A stretch of 64,000 nt of DNA from Mycteria americana (GCF_035582795.1 NC_134365.1:222845887-222909886), one strand, 5' to 3'. Shown: positions 1 to 11,445, counted from the first letter of the stretch. The notes: generated by a model from the letters alone, not told the origin. Made by a program: numbers and translations.

Positions 1-22
1 GCGCAGCGGGACCAGGGCTCAC

Positions 23-153
23 CTCTCGCAGAAGGTGTGCAGGCAGGGCAGCACCTTGGGGTTGCGGTAGCGGTCGAGGCAGATGCTGCACACCAGGAAC
101 TGTTTGTCAATCTGCCGCACCACCGGGCTGGCGCTGGCCTCCCGCTTGGCCAT
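23..153 (-). CDS. TRIM3: TRIM3, first coding exon only (partial gene)
   Basis: On the minus strand an ATG at 151-153 opens a frame starting MAKRE and continuing with [15 protein letters not shown] and [12 protein letters not shown]. This is the start of the RING finger (two C-x2-C pairs, then C-x-H) of the TRIM2/TRIM3 ubiquitin ligases. The frame ends at a GTGAGC splice donor whose GT is at 21-22, so the exon is 23-153. MAKRE matches TRIM3 rather than TRIM2 as I know them, and the neighbours ARFIP2 and TIMM10B also point to TRIM3. The family has RING, B-box, coiled coil, filamin and NHL repeats; everything after the first RING half lies beyond the left edge. TRIM3 is a brain-enriched E3 ligase and tumour-suppressor candidate. 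The ATG is chosen because it matches the family start and follows a CpG island. Confidence 0.9.
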
Positions 154-715
154 GGCGGCGTCCCCGCGGCCCCACGGCGCTCAGCCTGCCGGCGGGGACG
201 GTCAGGGGGCCGGGGCAGCCCCACGGCACCCCACGACCCCCAGCCCTGCAGGATCACGCCCCACGCCTGCCCCACACGCTGGGCACGCGGGAGCCCGCCT
301 GCCCCACAGAGGCACCCACAGCCCTCGGCCCCACACACTCTGGGGCGCGCAGGGGGGCTCCCCCACGGCCCAGCCCAGCCCCACACGCCTCCGCCACCCG
401 CAGCTCTGCCCCACACCCCAGCGCCGGGGCGCGCAGCACCCTCGCCCCATAGCCCTGCACCCCGCGCAAAGCCCCCGCCGGCCCCACGGCACCCACGCAC
501 CCCCCCGCCCCGCGGACCCCGCTGATCCCCCCCCTCCCCCGTGTCCCGGGCGCTCCCCCGGCTCCCCCCGCACCCCCGGCCCGCCGCGCACCCCCGGGAC
601 GGCCCCCCCGCCCCCGCCCGCCCCACGGGGGACGCCCCGCCCGCCCCACAGGCCGCGGCCGCCCCGCGGGGCCCTGCCCCCGCCCGGCCGCCGCACGATC
701 GCGCTGCCCCACGCC

Positions 716-757
716 GGCCCCGGCCCCGGCCCCGGCCCCGGCCCTGGCCCCGGCCCC
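716..757. repeat. (GGCCCC)7 hexanucleotide array
   Basis: Seven consecutive GGCCCC units, the fifth being GGCCCT. Read on the minus strand, which is the sense strand of TRIM3, the unit is GGGGCC. The array lies about 560 bases upstream of the TRIM3 start codon. Confidence 0.95.
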
Positions 758-1791
758 GCTCACGGCGCTGCGGCGGCCCCGCGCTCCAGGCCCCGGCCCG
801 GCCCCGCCCCGGCCGCCATTGTGCGGCACCGCCCGCCCCGACGGCACCGCCCCCGCCCCGGGACCGGGGCCCCGGGCAACGGGGGGGGGGGGGGGGGGGC
901 GGGGGGGAGCGGGGCAGCGGCGGGGGGACCGGGGCGGCGGGGGCAGCGCCAGCCCCGGCCCGGAAGCCGCTCCGGCTGCGGGTCCCTGCCGCGATGCTGC
1001 GGGCGCGGCCCGGCCCCGCGGCCCGCCCCCCCTTGTCCCTGTCCCCCCGGCCTGTCCCTGTCCCTGTCCCCCCCCCCCCCCACACCTGTCCCTGCCCCGC
1101 CAATTCCTCCTTGTCCCTACCCCCCCGCCTGTCGCTGTCCCCCAGCCTCGTGTCCTTGTCCCCAGGCCACCACCCCCCCGTCCCCAGCCCTGTCCCCTCC
1201 ATCCTCCTGTCCCCAGTCCCCTTCTCCCTGTCCTCCATCCTTCCTCTCCCTGTCTCCACCACCCCCCTTGTCCTTGTCCCCCCACCCCCCCGTCCCCGTC
1301 CCCCCAGCCCATCCAGGCTACCTCCCACTCGCGACAGGTCGGCGCTGCCCCCCTCCCCCCCCACAGGACCCACCGGGGCAGATCCCACCGCATCCCCCCC
1401 CCGCCCCATCCCCTGCCAGCCCCTCCGCACGGCGGGCCTCTTCCCCACCCCATCCCCACGCGCGACGCTCCTGTCCCCACGCGTGACATCCCCGTCCGCA
1501 TCCCCACCTGTGCAAACCCCAGCCGCATCCCCGCCTCCCCCCGTGCCGACCCCGTCCCCACCCCCACGCCTGCCCCCCACCCCTCCTCGCCCCACTCACC
1601 CCCCACGCAGCCCCCTCCTCGCTCCGGCCCCCGCCGCGGGCCGGCAGCGCGCATCCTCGGCCCGGCCCGGCTCGGCTCGGCGCGGCAGGGACTGCGCCAG
1701 GGATGGGCAGGGAAGGCAGCTGCCAGACCGGACCGCACCACGGCGAGCGGGGAGGGGGGGCACACGCTTTCTTCCCCCGCGGACTGCGCGT

Positions 1792-1882
1792 GACCCCCCC
1801 CGCGGACCCCCCGCTCGGGGACGGCGACGCGTCGCGGAGCGACGCGTCGCCGTCCCCGAGCGGGGGGTCCGCGGGGGGGGTC
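1792..1882. repeat. Perfect palindrome, 44-bp arms and 3-nt spacer
   Basis: Bases 1792-1835 are the exact reverse complement of 1839-1882, separated by GGA at 1836-1838. Pairing stops at 1791/1883. The arms are about 85 percent GC and include a run of eight C (eight G on the other arm). No coding function is apparent. Confidence 0.95.
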
Positions 1883-3089
1883 CCGTGGGAGAGTCGTGGG
1901 GAGCAGAGCAGGAAACAGCCCCCCTCCGCACGAATGGTCGGGTCCGGGCTGTGGCTCTGCAGTGGGGGGGGGCTCCGGGCGCGCCTCCCCGCATCCCCGG
2001 GGTACCCGCCCGTCGCCACGGCAACCGCATCCCGCCCCGCTCCCCCCCCCCCAAGTGGGGGGGCTCCTGGCCGGCGGACCCCAAAGCGGGGAGGGGTGCC
2101 CGTGTGCCGTGCGTGTCCCCCCGGCACGGACACGGGTGGGGCAGAGCCCACTCGCGGCTTGAATGCGGGGTGCAGCCGGCCGCGGGGCGTGGGGGGCAGC
2201 ACCCCCTCACGACGCCAATTCGGGGTGTGGGTGCGCACGCTGTGCCTGGGCGCACACTCCCACCCGTGCGCGTGTGTCTGGCCCCAGCCCCGGCCCCGAG
2301 CGCTCCCTCGCCGGGCTGCGCACCCCGGCGCCTCTGCCCCAGGACCGCGTGTGCACGCGTGTGCGTGTCCTGCTGCTCTGCTGCCCTTGGGGGACGCGGG
2401 TGGGCGCGCGGTGCCCTGGGGACCCTCGGGGTGAGGGTGCCGGGCCCTGGGGTGCCACCACCCCTGGCCCGTGCGCCACGCGCCCCGGCACACGCCTCGG
2501 CACGCACCGGCTCACCTGCCCGTGGGAGCCATCCCGCCGCAGCAGCAGGCCCCGGGTGGGCGGCAGGCAGGATGGAGGGGTCCAGCGGGATCTTCCCGGT
2601 GTCCCCGCGGCCGGGTCTGGCCGGGCCTGGCCGGGCCCCGCGCTGCTGCCAGGTGCCAGGCACTGAAGAGGTGCTGGGAGGCGGGCGGGGGCAGGCGGGG
2701 TGGGGACGCCGCAGGCGTGGGGGCCCCGGGCTGTGCACACGCCCACGTGCAAGCGCAGGAGCAGCCATGCTGCAGGGCCACCTGTGCACGGTGGGGTCCC
2801 CGGTCCCCGAGCAGGCGCTGCCCGTGGGTGGCCGGGTGTGGTGGCCCTGGGGTGACCTGTCCCCAGCCGTGCGGAGGAACCGGCCGAGCGGCATTCCCGC
2901 CTCACGCCATCGCCATCCGGCAGGGCCACGCCGGCACGGCACCGTCGCCACAGCCACGGCTGCGGCTGGGCTGGGCCCTGGGAGGTGACCTCGGTGAAGT
3001 CACCCCCGACTGCCCCGTCTGCCCTCCGCAGCGCAGTGACGCGGGCTGTGGTGGTGAGTGATGGCCGCAGGTGACAACGGCCGCCGTGA

Positions 3090-4166
3090 CTCTAAGGAGG
3101 CTTTTGACACCTTCTCCCACAATCCTCATATCCCAGGCAGGGTGTTATGGTTTGGAGGGCTGGACAACCGGGTGGGTAAAAAACAGGTTGGAGGGTTGGG
3201 CTCAGAGGGTGGTGGTTCATGAGCTGTGCTCTGCCTGGAGGCAGGTGACAAGTGGAGCACCACAGGGACCAGCCCCGGGACCTCTCCTGCTTAACATCTT
3301 CAGCAATGAGCCAGTGCTCGTCACGGTTACAAATGACACCAGCCTGGGGAGGGGGAAGCAGCTGATGCGCTCGAGGGCAGGACTGCACCCCAAGGGCCTC
3401 TGGCAGGCGGGAGGAATGGGCCGACAGGAACTGCATGAAACTCAGCAAGGACAAATGCCAAGTCCTGCTCTGGGAAGCAAAGCACCAACAGCACAGGCCG
3501 GGACCACCAGGCTGGGGAAGCAGCTCCGGGGAAAATGTCCTGGGGGTCTGGGTGGGCAGCGAGCAGGACATGAGCCACAGTGCACCCTGGCAGCAAGGAG
3601 AGCCCAGCAGCACCCTGGCCTGTGTGAACAGGGGCACAGCCAGGAGGTCAAGGGCAGGGCTTATCCTCCCCTCCACTCAGCCCTTACTAAATCACATCGA
3701 GACACCACATCTAGTTTTGGGCCCCCACTACAGGAAAGACCTTGACAAACTGCAGCGAGTTCAGGGGGGGCCACTGAGCCGGTCAGGGGCTGGAGCACCT
3801 GCCCTGTGAGGAGCTGCTGAGGGACCGGGGCTTGCTCAGCCTTCAGGAGAGAGGGCTGCAGACCTAACAGCAAGCTGCCAACACCGACGGGGAGCTTATC
3901 AAGGAAACGGAGCCAGGCTCTTCACAGTGGTGCACGACAGGAGAACAAGAGACCGCAGGCATCGGCTGAAATGATAATGTCAGGCTGGATACAGGGGAAA
4001 GATTTTTCCCTGTGAGGACCGTCCAGTATTGGAGCAGGTTGCTGAGAGAGGCGGTGCAGCCTCCATCCTTGGAGGTTTTCAAGACGCTACTGGATGAGGC
4101 TGTGAGCAGCCTTGTCTGACCCCACAGCTGCCCTTGCTTCCAGCAGGAGGTTGGACCAGAGACTCC
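3090..4166 (+). mobile_element. CR1-type LINE fragment (reverse transcriptase 3' part)
   Basis: Plus-strand translation recalls CR1 reverse transcriptase in several frames: the region around TSGAPQGP and LLLNIF, then a block rich in the usual 3'-half motifs such as KLSKDKCQVL. The copy has several frameshifts and stops, so it is dead. It ends near 4166 in the typical CR1 tail, GGTTGGACCAGA. Confidence 0.85.
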
Positions 4167-4790
4167 CGGGGTCCCCGGCCGGCGCGGCCACCCCCCAGCT
4201 CTGCTCCCCCTCCCAGGTCACGCTTCGGGCTGGATTGGGGCCCCCCCAGTGGCCCCCTGGGACCAGCTGCCAGGACAGGAGGGACCAACACCGAGGTCCT
4301 GGGGCCGTGCCAGTGCTGGCCGGGCCACGGTGACGGGAGGGCGCAAGCAGCCCCACCGAGTGGTTGGGCCGGGGCAGGGGGTGGCAGGAGGTGGCCAGCC
4401 CGGGCACAGCTCCCGCGTGGGACGTCGTCCTGCACCACCCACCTCCGCGCCGCCTGGCACGGCCGGCACCAGCCCAGCAACAAAGGGCCCAGTGACAGGG
4501 CCAGCGGAGGGCCTGCTCGGCGGGGACACGGCCACGGGCCAGCCCTGGGGCAGCGCATGTGGCTGCCGTGGCGGCAGTGCCAGGTGCTGCGGCGCAGCCA
4601 CGAAGCTGCGGCATGGAGGTGGCAGGCAGGGAGCTGTGGCCGCGGGGCCCCCGGGCAGCGGGGCCAGCACCGCGCTGTGCCATGCCCGCCGGAGGCAGCC
4701 AGCTGCCGCTACGGCCTCGTGCACCGGCAGCGTGGGGCAGGGGACAGGCCCAGAGTGTGGGCACCGCGCCAGGAGCAGGAGGCCGGGGAG
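4167..4790. other. Intergenic, nothing recognised
   Basis: GC-rich single-copy-looking sequence between the CR1 copy and the 3' end of the formin gene. No splice-supported exon or RNA gene was seen. Confidence 0.5.
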
Positions 4791-4800
4791 GTCCTCAGCA

Positions 4801-4806
4801 TTTATT
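4801..4806 (-). terminator. Polyadenylation signal of the FHDC1-like gene
   Basis: TTTATT on the plus strand reads AATAAA on the minus strand, 69 bases past the stop codon of the formin gene. This implies a very short 3' untranslated region. Confidence 0.75.
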
Positions 4807-4874
4807 ATCACAACAAACCAGACGGGAGCAGGGATGCGGGGAAGGATAAAACTGGAGCCCAGCCCAGCAGCCCC

Positions 4875-7800
4875 TCAGCTGGGGGGGGGTCCGCGCCCCT
4901 TCCCACCCGCCAGGCGCTGGAGGAAGCCGAGCAGGGCAGAGCCCTCGGGGGGGGCGGCCGGGGGCGGCGGGGGGCCCTCCGGCCCCCTCTGGGCCCCCCG
5001 CCGCTGGAAGAGGCCGGCCAGGCTGAAGGAGGACGCGGGGCTGGCGGGGGCCGGGGCCGGGGCTGCGGCCGCGGGGGGCGGCTCGGGCAGGCCGGGCTCG
5101 GGAAGCCCCCCCCGCCCACCGGCCGGGGCGCCCGGGGAGGGCTGCTCACAGCCCCCCGCCTCGGGCAGGGCTGGCAGCGCCGGGGCCGCGTGCCGCCGCA
5201 GCGGGGCCGGGGGGGCTCCGGGCGGCCGGGCGGGGCCCTGCAGGGCTGGGGGCGGGGGGGGGCTGCCGCAGCCCGGGGCGGCCGGGCAGGGATCGGAGCG
5301 GGGGCACGGGGAGCGGAGGCTGTGCCGGCCGGGCTGGGGCGTGCGCGGGAAGGCGCTGTCCAGCCCCGCGGCGCGGGGGGCCGCGTCCCGCGTGGAGCAC
5401 GTGGCGACGGAGCGACGCTTCAGCCGCTCCCCCTCCAGCTGCTGCCGCCGGCGCCGCGCCTGCTCCCGCACCCGGTTCTCCTGCGGGGCAGGGGCGGGGC
5501 GGGTCGGGGCCGGCCGGGGGCACGGGCAGGCCGGGCCGGCTCCGGCCCCGGGCGCGGCGGCGGGGGGGGGGGGCGGGCGCGGTGGCCGGTTACCTGCGCG
5601 GCGGCGAGGAGCCGGCCCGCGAAGCCGTGCAGGACGGCGCACAGCTCCCGCAGCCCGCCGGGCGCCGCGTCCTCGCAGAAGAAGTCGAGCGCGGCGGCCG
5701 CGGCGCGGTGCATCCGGTCCAGCGCGTCCCGCGCCCCGCGCAGCTCCTCCTCGGCCGCGCGCAGGAACGGCCGCAGCTGCGGCCCCAGCGCCTCCGCGCC
5801 CAGCGCCCGCGCCCCCGCCAGCCGCCCCGCCAGCCGCCGCAGCTCCCCCTCCACCTCCGCCGCCTCGATCCTGCAGAGATGCGTGGGTCGCCCACCGCTC
5901 CGCTCCGCGCCGCTCCGCCCCCGCAGCCGGGACCCCTCCTGCCCCTCCGCTCCCACCCCCTCCCCGCGGGGCAGGGTCCCCGCTCGGCCCTGGGACACGG
6001 GGATGCCCTTACCGCGAGGCCGGGCCGACGTGCTGCAGCTTGGCGGGGAAGTCCAGCAGGCTCTTCTCCACCCTGGCCGCCTCCTGCAGGTGAGAGGGGC
6101 AGCCAGCAGCCCCCGCCGGACCGCGGGGCGTCCCCGGGGCCCCGGCAGAGCCGCCCGCACGGCGGAGCCGGAGCTCGGGGGAACGGCAGAGGCGGCTCCC
6201 TGCTGCCTGGCGGGGCTGGGGGCCAGCCCAGGGCGCGCGTCCCTGGGCAGACGGGCTGCCAGCTCGCTGCGGGAGTGACTTGAACCCACACCCGCAGCCG
6301 AACGCCCAGGAAGGACAAAAGCGTCCTCGAAGGCACACGGGGCTTTGGGGGGGGTGGGGGCTACGGCAGCGGTGACAGGAGCGTCCAGACCTGGCCGAGG
6401 AGGGACGAGCCAGTGCCGAGGGGCAGGAGGGAGAGGAGGCGGCAGCGCCAGCTCTCCGCAGGCAGAAGTGCAGCTGCCGCCGGGCAGAGCAGGGACAAGC
6501 ACGGGAAAAACTGCACCGGAGCTCGTCTGCGGGGAAAAAAACAGCCTCCCCCGCACGCAGGCCGGGCGCATCCCTGCCGGGGCGGCGCGGGCAGCGACCT
6601 TGCACGGGACAGGGGAGGGAGCTGGGCCTCCCCGGGGACATGCAGGTGGCCCGCAGCCACGGGGACGCCCCGGCGAGCCCCACTCCGGCCGCACGCCCCG
6701 CGGCTCCCGGGCAGTGGGAGGCAGCCGGGGATGGCCGGGCAAGTGGCACGCCAGTGGCAGGGAACAGGCGCGTGTGGCCGGGCTGGCCCAGGGCCTTCAG
6801 CGGCGGGTGGGCAGCGGAGCTGCCGCAGAGCCCGGCGCGTCCCAGGGCAGCGCGGCTCGACCGGGCCACGCTCCCTGTGCGGGCTGGCGGCCGCGGCCCA
6901 GGACGGAGCCAGGCACCCGCGTGCCAGCCGCTGCCCAGAGAAGGGCCACGGGGCCGGCGGGTGCTGCCATGGGGACGCTGGGCAGGGGACCAGGACGAGG
7001 CCCTGCCCATCGCAGCCACGTCTGGCGCAGCCCCGAGGGCCAGGGAGAGGAGCGAGGGGGTGCACAGGGACCACCCATCAGGGAAAAAGCCCGCTCCAGG
7101 CACAGACCCAACGCTCTGCCAAGAACGAGTTCCGCCTACCCCCCCCCCCCCCAGTAAATCGGCCCCGGCCCCCAGCAGTGCGAGGAGGCCAGATGCCCCA
7201 CGGCCCCACCGGTGCTCACCATGGCCACGAAGTGCAGCAGGTCCATGCCCGGCTCGTTGGCCTTGGTGTCGGGCAGCTTCAGCAGCGAGGCGAGGCGGAA
7301 GCCGGCAGCGCTGCCGGCGTAGCCCCCCTGGGAGCAGAGCGGGGGAGTCGCCACGGCCCCACTGCGCTGGGGGGAGCAGGGGGCGGGCGGTAGGCCCCCC
7401 GCGCCACGGGCTCACCGAGTTCAGGTGGTTGCCGGCACTCAGGATGAGGTGGAGGATGGTGTGCAGCTCCTCGCACTCCAGCAGCTCTGGGGAACGGCCG
7501 AGGGGTGAGCGGGGGCAGGGACGGTCGTGTGTCGTCCCCCCCGCGATCCCGGCACACCCCACGGTGCCGCTCACCGACAGCGGCGTCCGTCAGGGTCTGG
7601 ATGGAGCCGCGCAGGGCGCTGAGCCGGGGGAAGAAGTCCTCCTTCAGCACCAGCAGCTCCAGGCGCTGGGCATAGCTGGGGGCAAGCGCGGGGTGAGCGG
7701 GTGGGGGCGCGGGACTTCCCCGCGCACGGGACCCCACCGGTGCATGGGACCCCCGGCTCCCACCTAGGCACCTCCGTCAGCAGCAGCATGAAGAGCTCGG

Positions 7801-8873
7801 GGTCGGCGAGCTGGCAGGGGCTGCCGGGGAAGGAGCGCAGCCGGGCCACCTGCGGGCAGAGAGGGGCGTCAGGGGGGGGCCGCCGGGGCTCCCCCCCACC
7901 CCAGACCTCACCTCTGCGGCGCCAGGCAGCATCCGGGAGAGCTCCAGCAGCTTCTCTGCCCCGTAGGGTGCCCCGACGCCCTCCTGGATGTCCCGCACGA
8001 TCTGGCGGACAGGCCTGGGGGGACGCATCAGGCACGGGTGACCCCCTGGCCCGGCCACGTGCGCAGCGCTCTGTCCCCCCCGACGGGGTAACACCCCCGC
8101 CGGCGGCCAACAGACCCCCCCGCCCAGGGGGCCAGACACCCACCTGACGCCCTGAAGCAGGCATGGTGGGGGGCAGGGACCCCCCCACGTCCGTGCCTGG
8201 GTGTACAGGGCAGCAGGAGCCCCTGTTCCCCACCCGTGGGCGGGACCCCCGGGCGGGGGGGGGGGAGCAGGTACCCGCAATGTCCCCCACGCCGGGACCC
8301 CCGGAGACAAGGTCTCATTCTGCCCCGCCATGGACAGGACCCGGGGGGGACATGGCTATCTCCCCCCTCCCCTCCGTGTGCGGGACCCGGGCTGTCAGTC
8401 CCCCGGCGGGTGCAGGTTGCCGGGGGGGCTGTCTCCCTGGGGGCGTGGGACAGTGTCCCGGGGGGTGTCCCGGGGGCAGCTCCGCTCACCGCTTGACCTG
8501 CTTGAGGAAGACGCCGAGGGCGAGGCTCCGCTTGGGGTCCAGCAGCGTGGCCTGGGGGGGCACGGGGCGGTCAGGGCGGTCGGGCACCGCGGGGGGGGAC
8601 CCCGGCCGGGAGGGGTCTCACCGCGGGCGGCGGGCGCTGCCCCGCGGCGGCCCCGCGGGGTTCTCGGAAGAGCAGCCGGAGGCGCGGCAGGTCCAGCGGC
8701 GGCGGGGCGGCCCGCGGAGCCCAGACCGACCGGCGGCCGCGCACCCGCGCCGCGGGCACCGGCTCCCAGTGCAGCGCCCGCAGCCGCCCGCCCTGCGCGG
8801 CCGCCGGCGGAGAGGGCAGCGCCGGGGGGGGCGGCGGCGGCGGCGGCGGCGCGGGGCGGCGCGGGGAGCCCAT
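4875..8873 (-). CDS. FHDC1-like: FHDC1-like FH2-domain formin, complete, 10 coding exons
   Basis: Coding exons by splice sites and phase: 8622-8873, 8490-8551, 7912-8014, 7764-7849, 7575-7675, 7416-7486, 7220-7327, 6013-6083, 5594-5870 and 4875-5480, giving about 578 residues. Residues 7-23 are a short proline-rich FH1-like stretch. An FH2 domain follows ([10 protein letters not shown] near 32, a hinge-like [15 protein letters not shown] near 220, [16 protein letters not shown] near 245), then a helical segment and an Ala/Pro/Arg-rich tail without recognised domains. FH2 domains nucleate and processively elongate actin; FHDC1 also affects microtubules and Golgi shape. Exon phases agree throughout and no internal stop was found, so it looks functional. 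It is about half the length of human FHDC1 (about 1,140 residues), lacking most of the long tail. Lying between TRIM3 and ARFIP2, it is best read as the ohnolog of FHDC1, not FHDC1 itself. The ATG is the first one after the CpG island and precedes the FH1. Confidence 0.88.
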
Positions 8874-9154
8874 GGCCGGGACGGGACGGGGCGGGGGGCT
8901 CCGGCCGCCCCGCGGCTTTTGCGGCTCGTCTCGGCCCGCCCCGGCCCCGCCCCGGTCCCGGCCCCGTCCCGCCCCGGGCTGGCGGCGGAGGGGAGCGCCC
9001 GGGCCGCGGTGCAGCCGGGAAGCCGGGGGGAACCAGCCCCGGGTGCCCAGCCCGGTGCCCGGCCCCGGAGCGGCGCTGCCCAGCCCGGTGCCTTCCTCGG
9101 GGCTGCAGCACCCGCCTGGAGCCGCGCCCGGGGAAGGGGAACCCGGCCCCGCTG
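8874..9154 (-). promoter_or_regulatory. CpG-island promoter of the FHDC1-like gene (approximate)
   Basis: Immediately upstream of the formin start codon is CpG-dense sequence with several GC boxes (CCCCGCCCC near 8938-8980). There is no TATA box. The transcription start cannot be placed. Confidence 0.5.
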
Positions 9155-9265
9155 CAGGTGCCCGCCCGCGGCCAGCGGCTGCCCCGTGCCGAGCGGCTGC
9201 CCCGTGCCCAGCGGCTGCCCCGCGGCCAGCGGCTGCCAGGTGCCCGCCCGCGGCCAGCGGCTGCC
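9155..9265. repeat. GC-rich minisatellite upstream of the formin gene
   Basis: A unit of about 16-17 bases built on AGCGGCTGCCCCG recurs five times. A longer stretch of about 28 bases (AGGTGCCCGCCCGCGG followed by CCAGCGGCTGCC) opens the array at 9156 and closes it at 9238-9265. Confidence 0.85.
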
Positions 9266-9784
9266 TCCAAGCCCGGCCGAGCCCCCGGTGCTGCCAGCGG
9301 GACTGTGGTGACGGGCAGCGCCGAGACCCCCGGAAGCGGCAGACGTCCCGTCCGTCCCCGAGGAACGAGCCCTGCCGAGCCCCCTCTCCTGGGATCACTC
9401 CCCAGCATCTTCCCTCTTCACTTCCCAGGCTGGAGCGGAATTGCCCCAGCAGCCGGGTACCGATTCCTGCCGGTGCTTTGGGAAGGTGAGAACTGCTGCG
9501 GGGTATCAGAGCAAAGGCCCGTCGCCCCGGGACTCTGTCGGCAAACGGCAGCAGATGCCCAGGGAAGACTCTAGGACGAGCAGGAGTCTACCCCGAGTCC
9601 TCTCCCGCCCTTCTGAGCCGGGGCAGGGGCGTCTGCAGCACCTCGAATGCATTTTCTCCTGGGCATTTGCCCAGTTCCCTTTTCAAGCCCCGGCATCCCG
9701 CAGCAAGGTGCCGCGCCGCTGTGATGGGCTCTTTGAAGCACCAGCCGATTGTCTAAACCTGGCGCCTGGCCATGTCACAGGACG
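9266..9784. other. Intergenic, nothing recognised
   Basis: Sequence between the formin promoter region and the provirus. GC content falls toward the provirus. No exon or known repeat was identified. Confidence 0.5.
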
Positions 9785-9790
9785 GCCCTG

Positions 9791-10114
9791 TGAAGGGAAT
9801 GAGACACGGACTCCGGTGCTGATGGTAGGGGGAGACCTTTATTTACCTGACAACACTCCTTTTATACTTATCCCGACGGGTTCACGCGAAGCACGCGCAA
9901 TGCACGCGCTTATTCTATCCATCTGATTGGCTCTGTAACTTTTATCACGCAGCATTTCATTGGCTTATAGTTATCTTGTTGTTCCTTCTTTTGCAATCTT
10001 TTGTTCCTTCTTCTGCTTTCCTTGTTCCCCTTCTTCCTCTTGGTCCCTCGCCCATTATCTTAGTTCAGAGACGTGTTTATTAAGTCAAGGTCATCGGCAT
10101 ACTGATCTCCTACA
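9791..10114 (-). repeat. 3' LTR of the provirus
   Basis: 324-bp LTR. In the proviral sense it carries a TATA box (TATAAAAG, at 9859-9866) and an AATAAA signal (9838-9843) 15 bases further on, so the R region must be short. Ends are TG and CA. Confidence 0.95.
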
Positions 10115-11445
10115 TTTCCCCCTTTTTTTGTTTCTATGAGCCCGACTGATTGCATCGATTTACTTACCATTTTTTGCAAGCATTGCAACAAACACGGCAA
10201 AATAATTAACAAAACAAAAATCACGATCAATATGATGATAGCTACTTTGATTAATTTCTTCAGCCAACCTTCCATACCTAAGCTGGTCAACCATGATTCA
10301 AACCCAATTGAACTGGTCTTTAGCTTGTCTGTGAGGTCTTGTAGAGACTTAATTTGCTGATAGATAGTTTGGGAGTGGTCAGACAGATTCATACAACACA
10401 TGCTTTCAAACTCTTCACACCCGTGGCCTTGGACTAAAAGTAGAAAATCGATAGCGGCTCTATTCTGTAGAGTGGCATGTCTTATAGAATCCACATCTGT
10501 TAAAAGTGCGCTAAGCGCTGCAGACGTAGCATTATTTTGTTTCGCAAGCCAACAACCTAACTTATTCAAAGTGGTTAATGCTTGTGCTGTGGCAACGCCA
10601 GGTGCTAAAAAAGAAGTCAACATGGTTTTGTCAGCCTGCCAAAAATCAAGTTCGTCATTGCACCCATCTTGATATTTGTGAATTTCACGTTTCTGTTTTC
10701 TTAAGATACGGGATATATTGAATATCATGGATGTATTTGGTGTTAGCAAGGTAAGGCGTCCTAGGGTACAAGGCCCTCCAGATATATGAGAAGAGATACC
10801 TTGCCATGCTCTATCGCCACAAATTAAAAAAATTCCTGCAGGCAGCAGGAGCGGAGCATTGGTGGATTTTGAAATGTTCGGTGAAGTATAATTGCACCAC
10901 ATTGACCCGTTCTGATAAACAGCTAAACTTGCTGTAACGTTCCTCTTTAATGTTTTATTCGTTCCTGTATAATTGAACTGCAAGCATGCAGTGGCAGTGA
11001 CATACCCCAAGATGTTTAAATCTTGCGGTTCTAGGTCAGTCTGCAGCCCGTGTGACATCCACCCATCTCATTGGTCCATTGCTCCGGTTCCATTATTTAT
11101 CTGTAAAAAAATACTGACACTTGGCACGGTACGGTTGACCAATCCTTCGTATTCTAGACTACGTAATGGGATGCTGACTAAACAAGTGGTAAAGGGGTTT
11201 CCAGCACTCGCCATGGATAGGCACACGTGCTCCTGCCCTGTCATGTTGGCGAGCGTTACCCATATGTTGTTTCGGGGTTGGACGGAGACCCATGGCTCGC
11301 TGAGTCCGATGATGATGCTGAGGAGGATGATGCTTCTAACCAAGGTCGAACTCCCCGTGCTGGTACCCATCGGGGCCCTTGACCTGTGGAGACACAAGCG
11401 TATCCTCGACCCCAGGTTATTAGTTGATACGGTCCCTCCCAGCAC
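10060..11445 (-). pseudogene. env: Proviral env, interrupted by one in-frame stop
   Basis: A minus-strand frame encodes a signal-peptide-like hydrophobic segment, a surface subunit with several N-x-S/T glycosylation sites, and a transmembrane subunit. The latter shows the C-x6-CC motif (CEEFESMCC) after the heptad-repeat helix, then a hydrophobic membrane anchor (VAIIILIVIFVLLIILP) and a short tail. The C-x6-CC motif is typical of alpha- and gammaretroviral envelopes and absent from classical betaretroviruses. A TGA at 11068-11070 splits the frame into two open halves in the same phase, so no full-length product is expected. The frame runs through the polypurine tract into the 3' LTR before stopping at 10060. 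Confidence 0.85.
10115..10129 (-). promoter_or_regulatory. Proviral polypurine tract
   Basis: In the proviral sense the 15 bases next to the 3' LTR are all purine (A7 G5 A3), the primer for plus-strand DNA synthesis. Confidence 0.85.

Larger units (their letters stand above)
154..3089. other. TRIM3 upstream CpG-rich flank, no gene recognised
   Basis: This is extremely GC-rich DNA upstream of the minus-strand TRIM3 start. Long open frames exist on both strands, but they are Pro/Arg/Gly/Ala-rich products of low stop-codon frequency and overlap one another antisense. The stretch contains many GC boxes, a run of 19 G at 881-899, a (GGCCCC)7 array and a perfect palindrome (both listed separately). 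It probably holds the TRIM3 promoter and 5' untranslated region; I cannot place the transcription start. Confidence 0.6.

Noticed and set aside
37-3061. Long open frames on both strands (up to 815 codons) at the left end
   Set aside because: They overlap each other antisense and are Pro/Arg/Gly/Ala-rich. Stop codons are rare in DNA this GC-rich. No domain or splice support.
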